Of a stretch of DNA of 64,000 nt, positions 12,736 through 26,075 are shown piece by piece; the stretch's first letter is position 1, and every line of letters starts with the position of its first letter. A program made the position numbers and the translations under genes. Under the pieces are notes generated by a model. It did no database searches, was not told the origin of the DNA, and was given only the letters and a program-made list of their open reading frames with translations. The DNA is from Triatoma infestans. Taxonomy: Eukaryota; Arthropoda; Insecta; Hemiptera; Reduviidae. Location of the stretch: assembly GCA_011037195.1 (NCBI GenBank), contig JAAEAF010000236.1:62001-126000 (forward strand), read 5' to 3'.

Positions 12736-15700
12736 ATCTCCAACTAGACGATGATGCTTACGAATACAATTTGAGACTTAAAGGTAAGGTAAATAATTTT
12801 TTTTTTTTTTTTGTTTTTATTTGATTTTTATCATTTTATTTTTCCTTTTATATTTTTTATTTCTGTACAGATTACGAACCGTATCGACCCACTTGGAGAT
12901 CCAGAAGGACTAGGGGTAAGTCTGTGATTTATTGCGTCCATAAAAGATGTAATACTCTAAAAACCTCTTTCTTACAATGTTTTTTTGTTTTTCTTAATAA
13001 TCTATACAATATGTAGAATACTATTTGAAAACTTTTAGTTAAATTGTTACTGTTTTGAATTTATTGAAGAAAATTACTTGTTTGAGGATAGTTGGACCAG
13101 AAAATTCAATGACTGCATTAATAAAAACTTTATAGTTCCATTATCTACAAACAAAATTACATTGCTATAAGTCCGCCTGTTCTATTTTGTAAAGTAGAAT
13201 TTTCCGTCCGCGCAATAGAAAGAACAGTGAAGGTCCTGTCTAGTTGAATAGTTCAAGGAGATTTATTGTAACAGTTCTAATATAATTACAATAATTTTGT
13301 TTGTCAATATTGAAAGAATATTGAAAGTAAATAAAGTGGATTTTTTAATTGTTAATAAATAAATAAAAGAAGATATTCTGAAAAGTAATTACTTTTCACA
13401 TTTTTCGAAGTTAAGTTTTTTTTTTCAGGAGAAGAACAAAATAATTCTGATATTCATTTTTACATCAAACATCATTTTTACTTTCTCTTACTCCTATTAA
13501 GTGAAGTATTGCGATCTTGCCAGATTTTCAAAATTGAGTTTTCGAGGGAAATACATGATTCGAGGTCTCATAAATAAGAAAAAAGCGAATGTGTGCATCT
13601 TTTTTGGCGAATGGTCTGTATGTTGTGTGTATGTATATGTCCGTGTGTTAACAAAATAACAAAAAAAAAATTTAGGAAGTTCAAACTTGGAATTTACGTT
13701 TAGTTCGACCATTATGTTTAGTTCGACTTTTCGAAACATTTTCCCGGGTAAATTGACTTTTTGGGATTAGCGTTATGCTTTTCTTTAAAGTACCACTATA
13801 GTATAATATATGGTTTTATCATCTACATAATATTAATACACATTACAAGCATTGATGGAGTTCCAAATTTGAAAAAAAAAATCGGTTATCCGGAAGTGCT
13901 CTCTTACAATATACGTATTGAGTTTTTTGAAATTTTCTCAAAAACGGCTACAACGATTTCCTTTAATGTTAATAACGTATCAATTTTTTTTTTTTTTTAA
14001 CCTTTTTCCGGGAAAAAAAGATATTTTAGAAGGCTATTATTTTCTTTTGTTATCCACAATTATGGAATCCATTTCAGCTGATGAGTTAGCAACATCACCT
14101 GTTTATTTTAATATGTTTTCATTTTGTTCACTAATTTCTTTTTACTCAGTATACTACCCATTTGGCTAGACACCCACTGATTACTTCCTTATAATCTATC
14201 GTGATTTATTTATTCAATTTTCCCCAATATTAATTAATAATAGGAAATAATAATTCAGATATGAGACTAGAACACAAAGTATTCAACAGTTTTAAGTTTC
14301 GAGCGCAACTGATTGAACTGATGAAAGAGATCTTCAGATAGTACTTGTCTCCATCAAACAGAGCATCCAGTTCAACTAAAACTATATAATTAAAATTCCT
14401 TTATTTCATTGCTCCTTGGTTTTCTCTTGAAACAATCTATCTTTCATTTATATTGGATTATTTTGTATGAAATCATTCGCTGCTTAGTATATTTTCTCAA
14501 GATGTATTATTAAAATCTTTGCAGATTTATGAATACTGAAAAATGATTATTACGAAATGTTTGATGATAAAATATTTATTTAAAATTGATTTACAGTCGA
14601 AGGATATCCACAATATGAAGAGAGATGGATGCAAGATTATCTGTCTCAGATGATGTCCGGCCGTTTGCAGGCGGCCCAAGGACCGGTGGGATTAACAGGG
14701 GGCGACGGTGGCTCTGAAGATGAGTGGCTGCCGCCCCCGCCCAGACACAGACCACAGTATAAACCGGTAACTCCAATGTTCACATACAACGCGATGCATA
14801 GGCCTGTTGATCCAAATATACCACAATTTGCTGTACCACCTTCTGATGGGAGATTTTTCGAAACAGTAGAAACGGCTACCTTACCACCTCATGAGGAGCG
14901 CAGCGGTAAGTGTTAAATTCTTAAATAATTACTAGCGAAAAAGATAAGAATTTAAAATATATTATAGACTTCAAATTGTATTTAATTTCATATATTAAGT
15001 ATATTACTTGAACGGGAAATCAATCTTTATTTCGAATTTAATACAAATTGTATGAAAATATTGCTGGAGAAACATTTTAAAACATTATGCATTTCCCAAA
15101 TGTTTTTAAAAATGCCATCTACATTTTATCTCCAACTAGACTACAAAACTTATGAAACGAATGTCAGTATGCCAAGAGCGATATCTTCCAAATTTGGAAC
15201 ACCACTAATGATCTTGAGACACACCAGCTATCTCAGATAACTGAGAAGATGCAGTCAGAATTACATTGGTTTTTTATGGAATATTTGAAGGAAAGAAATA
15301 ATCACTAATTTTTCCTATATAAAAATTAATATCTTTCAATAAATATTATTTTTTAGGAGAAAATCTATCTTCAGATGGATTCAAAATGAGTGCAAGTAAT
15401 GAACAGCCAGAAGATTCAACCGAAGATGACAATATGGTATTCAAAACACCACTAATTGACTTCGATTCCACTAAAGAAAATATTATATTAATAGGTAATT
15501 ATATTTATAACTTTATGATATTAAAGATAAATTTCCATATTTCTGAAAATAACTGTAAACAAATTTTTCACAGCACTGGTTGTTGGAAGCAGTGTAGCTG
15601 CAGTTTCTGGTATTGCCCTTCTTATCTATGGATTTATCAGGTCAGAGTTTTCAGTTAAAAATTTTCAAAAGATCCCCTAATTAAAAAGTCAAGATTCAAT

Positions 15701-17260
15701 CTGCATTATTTTTAGATTGTACTCCCATTTTTGTTTCTTGTTTTTGTTACTTTCAGTAGTAATATTCAAATTTTTATTTGGAAATTGTCTTTCATTCTCT
15801 CTCTTATACTGATGCTGAAAAAATCATTGAAAATCATACATCATTATTGAGTCAAATTCTGCCATTTGATACCCAAAGTGTCTGAATTAATTTATATGAC
15901 AAAATGATTCTTTATTCATGAAATGTTGCCGAAGTGAGTAAAAGTAAAGTCCATTGAAAGGTTCATGGACCGGCCAATAAAATGTAAGTTGAGAAATCCG
16001 CAATATTACATAGATATCCTAGTTATTGGTGAACCTAACAAGTAATCCACTTAAAAAAATACTTCCTCTTACTAGGAGTAAGAGAAAGTAAAAAGAAACT
16101 GTGGAACTCCATGTGGTATAGCTTGAATATACATATGTTCAAAGAATGTTTACTGAAAACTACCTGAAAATATGATGACGTAGACCAGTAAGAGCAAAAG
16201 GCAAAGTTTAGATGATTGAATGATGTTGTGGACGATCCAAGGAAGATTGAGATACGAAACAAGAGAAGAAAAGTTCAGGACAGCGGACAGGCAAGAATGG
16301 CCATTCATTCATTCATTTAGGAGGCCCAAGTTCATGTAGGCCTTTAGCGCCATCTGGAAGTAGATACTTAATTTCAGTGTATTTGAGGCTATGCATTTGG
16401 TGGTGTTTTAACCAGGTTTCTGTTGCTAATGTTTTTTCGGTTTCCACTGGTTAATATCGCACTTAGTGTTCTCTAAAAACAACATTATTGAGATTGCCTC
16501 AAAATATGATGTCTAAATCATTTTTCCTAATATAATAATATAAATATTTGGAGCATTCTTTATCCAGATATTGGCATTTATATTTTGTATGCATTATAGG
16601 GGGGAAAAACAGGGTATTAAAAACAAAAATTTTTTATCTTCAGATTGCAGAGAAATGCAAAAGCTGCAGCGGATGTTGAATATCCAGCTTATGGCGTTAC
16701 CGGTCCCAATAAAGAGGCAACACCAACTGGTGATAGAAGACTAGCACATTCCGCGCAGATGTACCACTATCAGTTAACCAAACAGCAAATAATTGCCATG
16801 GAAAGGTCGGTCACTATTATATGTAAGACATTAAAACTTTGATATTTTTTTATTTATAAAAAGACATTAATTTTTATTTTAGTAGCACCAGAGGCGAACG
16901 TCGAGGATCTATATCAGAAGCAGATTCCGATGATGAAAACGAGGAGGGAGATTATACAGTTTATGAATGTCCTGGATTGGCACCTGTAAGTATTAAGAAT
17001 CTTAACAGATTTATCCTAAATAAATAAAAAAATCTTTTAAAAAGATGTACTAGAGAATTCTACTTGACTTAATTTGTATGTATGATACAAATTTCTTTTC
17101 AAGTCTCCTACATGTTTCCTCGCCATGTCATATTCCTCTAATTATGAGGTTATAACTATTTCTCCCGTGCAGTCAAGATGAAAATATTTGTAGAAAACAG
17201 AATGTTTTTGTAGCGAAAGAGTACCCCTAAATAATATTCATATAGCAGATCAAAAAGTGT

Positions 17261-17307
<47 letters not shown>

Positions 17308-18125
17308 AGCTCCCCTCCAAAACCCGCAAAAATGATTATTAGAAATAAAAGCTTATAGACCTGCATATGTAATGGATATACAAATTTAAGAAAATCTTAC
17401 AAATGTTTTCGAAAAAACTGAAAATTCCATTCAGAAAATTGTCTGCCGGTCGGCCGAACACTAGAATCAGATTCAAGTGTTTTGCATGACCACGTTCGCG
17501 CAAGCCTGATAGATTAATAATTGTGGATGCATGTTGCGCAGGTTCCCGAAGCCCAGGGATTATTATTATTATCGGTTATTATGTGTGAGTTTATTTTTGA
17601 TCCTGCAGTTAAGATTGATAATAACTCTCTGTAAACTTTAGAGATTCAATAATCATTTATTTATTTAGCAGAAGATTATAATAATAATATAAGAAGAGAT
17701 TTCAATATACAGTTAATAAACTATTTCACCCTTGATGAACAAGAACATTTCAGATTTTAACATCGATTTGTAAAAATATTTTAAAATCTGTTAACATTTC
17801 TATCAGTTTCGAATAAAAGATAGATTCTACTTCATTCCAGTTTTTATCCTGAGTTGAATCGTTTTTGAGATTACCTATCTAGACTAAATGGTTACAAATC
17901 CAAGCACACAATGACCTAGTTTATTTGATCTTGTTTAACCTATAAATATTTTTTAAAAATTTTCAGACAGGTGAAATGGAAGTAAAAAATCCACTCTTCC
18001 AAGATGACCCAACGCCTGCAATCACAGCCCTAAGTGAACCGACCGTAATACAGTCAGATCCGGAACTTCCACCATCTCAACCGGAGCAGCCAGAAAAACC
18101 GCCTACAACTGATACCAATAATTAA
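12736..18125 (+). CDS. NPDC1: NPDC1/CAB-1 family single-pass membrane protein (5' exons not found)
   Basis: Eight exons join in frame: 12736-12783, 12871-12915, 14597-14905, 15357-15494, 15574-15640, 16644-16805, 16883-16985 and 17967-18125 (stop TAA 18123-18125). All introns are GT-AG and the phases agree, giving 342 visible residues. The N-terminal part is an acidic, proline-rich region. Exon 5 encodes one hydrophobic helix (ALVVGSSVAAVSGIALLIYG). It is followed by the conserved cytoplasmic tail: RLQRNAKAAADVEYPAYG, an acidic stretch, then YTVYECPGLAPTGEMEVKNP, which is the hallmark of neural proliferation differentiation and control protein 1 and of worm CAB-1. That family is known from neurons and vesicle-associated membranes; the role here is inferred. 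The first visible exon starts inside a codon and no signal-peptide exon was found upstream, so the start lies in unrecognised sequence or outside the window. Family A and microsatellite sequence sits in its introns. Confidence 0.93.
13476..14040 (+). repeat. Family A repeat copy in intron 2 of the visible NPDC1 exons
   Basis: The head ACTTTCTCTTACTCCTATTA with GTATTGCGATCTTGCCAGAT (13480-13525), GAATGGTCTGTATGTTGTGT, two incomplete later boxes (CCGGAAGTGCTCTC at 13891) and a GAAAAAAAGATATTTTAG part are in family order. The copy lacks the tail. Confidence 0.7.
16062..16093 (-). repeat. Family A head hairpin alone
   Basis: ACTTCCTCTTACTAGGAGTA followed by AGAGAAAGT is a perfect short hairpin and equals the head end of other copies. 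Nothing else of the family is adjacent. Confidence 0.6.
17261..17305. repeat. (TAA)n microsatellite in the last NPDC1 intron
   Basis: This is a 45-base uninterrupted ATA/TAA run in the intron between exons 7 and 8. Confidence 0.95.
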
Positions 18126-18263
18126 CAGCTAATAAGAAGATAATAACTAATTGAAAAGAAGACGATATTCTTTATTTTTTATCTTAAACAAAAGAAAAGA
18201 TAAAAAGAGAAAAAATATATGTATAAAAGAGATAGAATTTAGATGTCTCTTTACTCTATATTT

Positions 18264-18279
18264 AATAAAAAGAAATAAA
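18264..18279 (+). terminator. Poly(A) signals of the NPDC1-like gene
   Basis: Two AATAAA hexamers, 18264-18269 and 18274-18279, lie about 140 bases after the stop codon. More AATAAA copies follow near 18480-18500 in AT-rich DNA, so the 3' end may vary. This reading rests only on the motif and its position. Confidence 0.5.
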
Positions 18280-18499
18280 TACCATTTCTCTCTGTCTGTC
18301 TCTCTCTATCTCTCTTCTTAAAAAATTTACCTGAATCCTTCAAACCTTCCAAAAGAAGAATTCCTCAAAAAAATCTTCCTGCTTTATTCTTCTTAATTAC
18401 ATATACATATATTATATATTTATAAGAAACACAATACATATATAGTATATGTATTATATATAAATATTATGTAATAATAATAATAAATAAATAAATATT

Positions 18500-21400
18500 A
18501 AGTAAAGAAAAAAATGCAATGCACATTATTGTCCTTTTGTAATTTTGACTTGCCAAAGATTTATCAGTTACCAAAAAAAAAAAGAAGAAAATTATTAAAA
18601 ATAAATTACAAGATTTTATATTATATATAAATATAAATAGAACATTATATTATAATATATATCATTAAATAATACTTGTTGAATTCTAAAAATATTTTAT
18701 CAAAATGTTTTAGGCCTACATAATAAAAAACAAAGCGCAATGTGCAGGTCTAATTTCTATCGTTTTTAGTTTGATTTGTTTTTTTTTGTATTTATTATTT
18801 TTATTTAATAGAAATAAAAGAAATAAGTAAGTATAAAAATTTAAAATAAATAAATAAATGTATTTTTCTAATATTTTAAAAATAAGTTTACTTTATTTTA
18901 TTATAATAATGTATTATCGTCAATTAGGTTTTTATTCTGATCAGTAATCGTAAATTTTTAGTAACACCACGGAAAAAGAAGTAGAAAATTGTGGAAAATA
19001 TTTCAGAAGTAAAAAAAAAAAAATAAATAAAAAAAAATAATAATATAAAGAATAATTCAAGATATTTTTCATACAAAAGAGAAAAAACGAAATCAAAAGT
19101 GAGCGGGATCTTTTAGATAGATGAATATTAGAAGGTAGTATGGGGGATTTATAAAAGAAAAAAGTAAAAAAATGGATATTTTTCAGGGATTTTTTGCATT
19201 TAGTCAAAAAGAAAAAAAGGAAATGCGAGTTTACCAGCTCAAGGAAATTTCTAAAAAAAAAAGATAAAAGAAAATCAAGAACATTTAACAAATATTTTAT
19301 CTTTAAAAAAAATTAATTTATTTAAAATAAAAAATACAAAAAAAAAAAGAAAGGAAAAATGTACAAATTAGCCAATTACGTCAGGATAGAAATGATTTAG
19401 CAAATGTGCTGTTCAGTTGTTTTATATTTAGTTCATTATTGGTTTAAAAAAACAAAACAAAAAACCTTTATTACTTTTTGTTATCTTCATTGATATAGAC
19501 AGTTTTCAATTTTTTCTCCCTTCTTCATTTTCTATTTCTGATATTCAAGAAATTTGTTGAAAACAAGAATGGAAAATAATAATAATAAAAAAAGAAGATT
19601 TATGAAATTATATAAAACAAAAAATATGCTTAGGCTATATTTATAAATTTATTCATAAATATATATATTTGTTATATTTTAGAACTAAAAATTATAAAAA
19701 ATATTATAAAATCAGACAAACACATACACACAAAACGCAAAAAGTAATTAATGAAAAAAATGTATCATGATTTGTTATTAACAAAAATTACCATTAATTC
19801 CACCTATGACATTAATTAAAAAAGAAAAAAATTAAATTAACTTAAAAAAGCAAGTCTTTAATGCTTTCGAAACATTTATGACTATTGTAGGAATTAAAAA
19901 AAAGAAAAACAAGTACTTTATCAGTAATTCTGTTCATAGTTTATAGGAATTAAAAAAAAAAAAAAAAATTTATATGTTTCCATCTAAAATACCTATTTTA
20001 ATGTAATGTACACCAAAAATAAAAATAAAAAAATATTATTTTAAAAACTTAAGAGATTTTCATTGAAAAACAAAAATTTATAACAGACATTAATTGAAGA
20101 AAGGAAAATTTTTATTTTGATTTTTTTTTGTCTGATGTTATCATTTTATTATTTTTCATAGTTTCAATATGATCATTTTATTCAAATGGTTTTATTAATG
20201 GTAGAAGGGATATTTGTTGTAGATGGAGTGACAAAAAAACAATTCCACCGTCATCTGGAAGGTTTAATGAAATTGCCCTGTATCTCTGGAAGTGGAAGCG
20301 GAGACAATATGAAGGAGAGCTGGAATTTGCTCGTGCGACTAAGCTGAACTCAAGGCACAGTCGTTAAGTAAGCACGGGGCCCTACACAACGGTTCTGCGC
20401 ATTGACAAATTAAAACCTTAATTTATAATAAACACTTTTCTTAATTATTATATATACTACATTTTGAACTGTTGGAACAATAATCTTGAAATTAATAATC
20501 ACAATAATCTTGAAAGCACCTAAAAACTTAGAAGAATTTCTTTAGACAAATTCGATATAATTGATTTGGGAAAAGTACATCGTTTTTTTTTCTTATGTTC
20601 CTTGTTTATTTGGAGCATAGGGTCCATTTATTTGAGCCGGCCTGGTTGCCGGCAGTAATGTGTAAATGTTAGTATTATTCGAGATGTTATATTGGGATAT
20701 CCGTTCGACGAAGTGGCCAATCCTCTTTTCCATATAGGACTTGTTTGTAGAAAGAGGAAGATCATTTAGCCTTATTTGAGCTTAATGGATTTTTTTTTCT
20801 TAAACTGGATAAAACTTTCAATTCAAATTCTGCTAAAAATAATAAATAATCAGCAGATAGATAGATTGCAAAAGAAATGGCAAAGGATAAAAAGTCTAGC
20901 GCGCCATCACTGAGCCAATCCTGCCATCGTCACCTTAATTATTAGTAGAATTAGTCTTATGGAATTTTTACTATATCAAAGAGTTAAATAAATGTATTTA
21001 TTGTTTAAGTAAATTTAGATAGTTGATTTTATAAATTACTATTTATTATCAGAATTTTCTCTGTTAGGATTAGGATAATATCTTCTTTATTTTTTTCTTT
21101 CGATCACCTGGGCTCTTTGAGGCCTCTAGAAACATCATCTTCAAAACAAAAAATCTCCGATTTCGTCATATTGTTGGGACAGACTATATAATATACTCAA
21201 TTTAATCATGATTAATGATCATGATCAGCATTAGTTTTCAAAATGTTACTATTAATCAAGATTAAATATTTGATGTATGTTCGGATTGGACTGTTAAAAA
21301 ATCACACTAATTTTGCAACATATATTTTAGAAAACTAAACGGCAAAACAGAAGAACTAGATCAATTATACAAGTAGCAGTATAAGGTTTTGATATAAGAA

Positions 21401-21740
21401 AGTATTAGAAGAAAAGGTTTTATATTCTAATTTCCATTTTTTTAACATCTTACCAAAAAATTATTTGCCTTCTTCAATATTAACAATAAACACGTAAAAT
21501 GTATTCTATGTTCCCATCCGAAATCCATGGATAATAACCGTACAGATGAAAGGAGTTCATCTGAATCTATTGTTTTAAAACTCCATTTCTCTGTTTCCAT
21601 ATATTTCCCTTTTTTGATAATACTTATATGTTTTACTGCCATTGTAATAAATCTTTTTCTCATATGATTATCTTCCAGGACAGAGTTTGTTAGCGTTTGA
21701 ACTAATAGAAATAATTGGAAGAGGAAAGGATTTTTAACTC
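18500..21740. other. AT-rich intergenic DNA downstream of the NPDC1-like gene
   Basis: Long A and T runs dominate 18500-20150, and the 116-codon minus frame there is low-complexity F/S/L sequence. The part 20170-20410 is less biased but shows no domain. Confidence 0.55.
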
Positions 21741-22518
21741 TGTATTATTATTATTACTTGTGTGCTGGGAGGGACCAATCCCTACAATATCCAAAGCCCC
21801 ACTAGGCCCACACTCATAGCTACCCCAAGAAAAGCAACAACAAACCGGGTCTAGAACCAATATCCAGACCCGGATTTAATCCATCTAAGATTCACCGCAG
21901 ACCGAACAAATCGGACAATAATCTTAAAGGGAAATAGCCTAAGGTCTTCCATAGACATCCTGTTCCGACCAAAGGTCCTGAACCTAATTTCCTCACAACC
22001 CAAGCAATCAGTCATAAGACGGATGGGTGTTTCCTCCTCTGTCTCACAAACTCTACGAATTGGATCTGGCATGAGCCCATTTCGTAGAGATGTCTTCTTA
22101 AACCACAATGTATAGTAAGGGATCCAACCAGATGCCTGAGAGAGTTCGTGAAAGGACACAGCAACGTTTCACTAACAGCCCTGTCCGGTTCCAGTTGAGC
22201 ATCTTGGACTGCCGACAACCAACTGTGCTCATCTGTGAAATTGTATATGACTGGAAGCCTGACAGACATGTGGCAGAAGACACGACAACAGCAGGCTCGG
22301 GACTAATGAAAGGAAGAGAGGCTCCTAATTTGGCAAAACTATCTACCTCCTCATTCCCATATGACCTGGTACCCAGACTAGAAGCACATCCTTCAGAAAA
22401 GAAAGCTCTTCCAGTCTTTTAGAACATTCTAACCACTGGAAGTGAAGATACATGAACTCAGCGCCTTCAGCTTGGCTGTCCAAGCAGATACAAACACCTT
22501 TAAGTTAGTGTTACATAC

Positions 22519-22863
22519 TGTAAGGGTGTTGTGAGGAGATGTAGGTTGTTGCTTGATGAGTGATAAATAACACCTTAAGATTTGGTTTAAGATATATAAT
22601 TGATATATATGTATATGACTGACTGCCAAGGACTTTACATTAACTGAACTGAACTGAACTGACAGACTGACGTGGCTAAGAAGATATGAACGGAGCGATG
22701 TTAAACTGATGTGTAAATCAACAGAATTCTATCTGAATGATGTCCCATTGCCTATCTCTCATACATATATATATATATACTGGCCGAGCCTCTCCTCTCT
22801 TTGCGAGAGGGGCTGTTTCTCTCCGCTAGAGTGGATGAGTGGTGGGGGTTCATTACCCCTACA
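22519..22863 (-). repeat. 3' LTR of the Gypsy-type element
   Basis: The repeat is 345 bases with TG...CA ends, and its right part is shared with 26753-26888. It is directly preceded (minus strand) by a polypurine tract. Four copies of a CTGAA-type pentamer are at about 22640-22662. Confidence 0.8.
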
Positions 22864-22880
22864 TCATCCCCCTCCTGAAA

Positions 22881-25800
22881 TAATTTTTCGTTTGCGAAAT
22901 GTTGAATTTGTAGCATATGTGGCTAGTGATATGCGACTAGCATGCTGTTTTTATGAGAGCCAGTGCTGTCATGTCTGTCATAGAGAATTTTAAGATTTGG
23001 ATCAGTCTTTGGCAGTAATTTAAATGTGTACATTGTAACAACAATATTTTCATAATGTGAAAAAAAAACTAATGATTTAAATACATGATATTGGATCTGC
23101 ATTTTTGGTTTTAGAATTATTACGAGATCCATTAATTATTTACATTTGTAATCCAGATGCCATTGAAAATTTAAAATTATTTATATTTGTGAAAATTGGC
23201 TCATGAAAATTATATAAATTTATACAATTAATTATTTACATTATTTATTAATTAATTGCCAATTGTTTCTGTTATTGAGTTACATGCTATGTTACTTGGT
23301 AATTCCATTACTAAGTATCATTTAAGAGTAAGAATTATATTTACAAGGACTTTTGCTGAAAATGATATTATAAATTTTTCTGTCAAGTCAATATTGATTA
23401 TGTGCATCATGGATTCATTTGGATTTAGATGACAATTCAATTCATGCTGTTTGAAGCTTATTGTTTAACATATTATGAAGAGATAAAATGAACATTGTTA
23501 TACAGCATGTGTTTAGTTTTGCATGATAAGCATCTTTATCATATAATTGACAGATGCTGGGATTGATTTCATTTTATAAATATAGATAAAAATTGATTAA
23601 TAATTATTCATTTACATATATTGAACATAAATTCAAACATATGTTTAATTTTTACTGAATTAAGAATTGTTAATTAATATATGGATACAATATTAAATTT
23701 CAAGTGAAATTATGTATATATAGATACAATGTTTTCAAAATTCCAATATCTTTCTAATGAGATTATTGATGAATAGATGCAATATTTCAAGATTGAGTAA
23801 AAATTCTAATGATATGCTTTATATAAATACAATATTTTAAACTTGAATAAAAATCCTAATAATATTATTGATAAATAGATACAAAATTGAATGAAAATAC
23901 AATATTTCAAAATTGAATATAATTCTAATGATCTTCTTGGTGAATATAGATGAATATTATTGAGAAAAAAAAAAAAAATTTTTTGTTTAAATGTATGGAT
24001 AGCATACATAAGTTTATAAATTGATAAGGAAAATACATAAATTTGTATCCTGTTCATAAGACAGAAAAAATATTTTGTATATAGATACAATATTTATAAG
24101 ACTTGCATAAATACAAATAGTTAATAATTAAAGAGATTAGTATCCTGGTGAAGAATACAATTAGTATATAGATACCATGTTGAGATTATTTAAATATATA
24201 TGAATAAGTATGATGATTAATTCAATAGAAAGAAAAAAAAAATAGTGTCCTGGTAATAAGATATAAGAATTAAAATTGAATGCATAAAAATTTTAAATAT
24301 ATCCACTTTTATTTATATTTGTTTCATTCAGTGCATCTATTTAAGATGCAAGGAGGAAGGAATTTGTGATGTATTATTTAGTGTGTATGTTCGTTTTGTT
24401 TATATGTTTGTTGTTTGTTTTGTGTTTGTAGACGAATTAAATTACTTTTTTTCTTTTTTTTTGCTTCCAACAAGGGTTGGAGTTGTCATACGATGTCTTA
24501 TAAATCAAGGTGCAATGATTTAATGTATTTGTTTTAGTTGATTTCTGAATCAACGGTGCAATGATTTTATTTTCTAAATCTGTTTTATGCATTATGTTGT
24601 ACGAAGAAGTTTGTTTTATGCATTATGTTGTACGAAGAAGTTTGTTTTATGCATTATGTTGTACGAAGAAGTTTGTTTTATGCATTATGTTGTACGAAGA
24701 AGTTTGTTTTATGCATTATGTTGTACGAAGAAGTTTTGATAAAAACGTTTGCTTAATTTATGTAAACTTAATATTAATTTATAAATAATGGACGAAATCG
24801 ATTTCTTGCGAGCAGGAATGCAGGAATGCGCAGCTGGGATACGGCCGGGATTGGGTGAGAGCTCATAAATAATTAATTAATATTTCGAAGGTCGATGAAT
24901 GTCTGCAGATTATGTCGACAGAATTCGAAGTGCTAAAGCTAGATGGATTAAGCGAATATTTTGTTAGTGGTAAACAAGTATTATAATAGCATCATAAAAT
25001 ATATATATGAATGTATATGGCCATATGAAAGAAACTTATTTACATGGGGTGTTGATTTTAATCATCCTTCAAGGTACATGTGATAAAGAACAATTAAAAG
25101 TGAAAGTAGTAAGTATAATAAACTGGGTTTTTTTTTTTACCAGGTGCAGAAAGATATCTCCTTTTATTTGTTACTTTTATTGTTCGGTAATTCCTTGAAG
25201 ATTAAAATTTCCCGCTGGGAAAATCCTTTCTATTGAAGTAAGGTGCCTGTGCCTGGAATTCCTTCCTAATGTTTGTAAGGGGCTATGCTTATTGTTATTT
25301 CACCCTTTTGTGGCGTTTTTATTCTATTAAACAAGAAGCAAATTAATGAAATATATCTAAGAAGTAAGGGTTTTTACCTGTTTTGTCGGCGTTGAGACAA
25401 TGCTGTGGAAGTTGTATTCAATTTTTATAATTTTTCCAGTATTTTAATCCTGCAATAAATTTTAGCATTGTACAGTTTGTTAAATTCCCGTATTGTTTGT
25501 TTCTCTAAAATAAGAAAAGTATTAGTAATTGCTCTTTATGACTCCTTTTGTCGGTATCTAAAATAAGAAATGTTTTAGTAATTGCTTTGTATGATTTCCT
25601 TTATGACCTAAAATTCAATGTTTAAATAAATAGGGTGTTTAACCTAAAATTGTTAAGAATGAGAATGTATATTATTTAAAATTAACAATAATTAAATGTA
25701 TGATGATTGGGGTGTATGGCCTGAAATTGACCATAATCAATGTCCAATTCACACTAACGAAATTGTTTAAATGAATAGCGTGTATGATCTAAAATTAAAT

Positions 25801-26075
25801 GTTGAATTTGAAACGTGCATTGAAATGTTGAAATACAATTTTCAAAATGCCTGGGTGTATTATGTTGAATTTAAAATTTTTAATTAAAATGTTTGTTTGA
25901 ATTTAAATTTTGAAATTAATTTTGAAATTTTTCCTTGGACTAGAGTATTGTCTCCTCCCAACACCAGGAAAATTCGTCTAAATTTTCCGAAAATGTTTTT
26001 AAATGTTTGCCTTTCTTGGCCGTAGTTCATTTTGTGTGTATTTGTTGGTTTTTGTCGTAGATGTGCTTTTTTAAT
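22881..26075. other. Non-coding 3' part of the Gypsy-type element, with degenerate repeats
   Basis: No open frame of note lies in these 3.2 kb. The segment 23690-23960 repeats a phrase of the type ATAGATACAATATTTCA about every 60-80 bases with many changes. The segment 25500-25930 repeats a phrase with CCTAAAATT and AATGTT. A perfect 31-bp tandem array lies at 24582-24736. Confidence 0.55.
24582..24736. repeat. Five tandem copies of a 31-bp unit
   Basis: The unit GTTTTATGCATTATGTTGTA plus CGAAGAAGTTT repeats five times without a visible change. Because 31 is not a multiple of three, the open frame across it simply cycles through three peptides. It is not a gene. Confidence 0.95.

Noticed and set aside
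18941..19291. 116-codon open frame on the minus strand
   Set aside because: It is low-complexity F/S/L/Y sequence made by A/T runs, with no domain and no splice context.
22108..22422. 104-codon plus-strand frame
   Set aside because: It is antisense to the LINE RNase H region (VWVPGH on the minus strand).
24582..24736. CRISPR-like array
   Set aside because: The units are contiguous without spacers, and the genome is eukaryotic.
24561..24788. 75-codon open frame with a repeated peptide
   Set aside because: It is produced by the 31-bp tandem array, which shifts frame each unit. It is not a gene.
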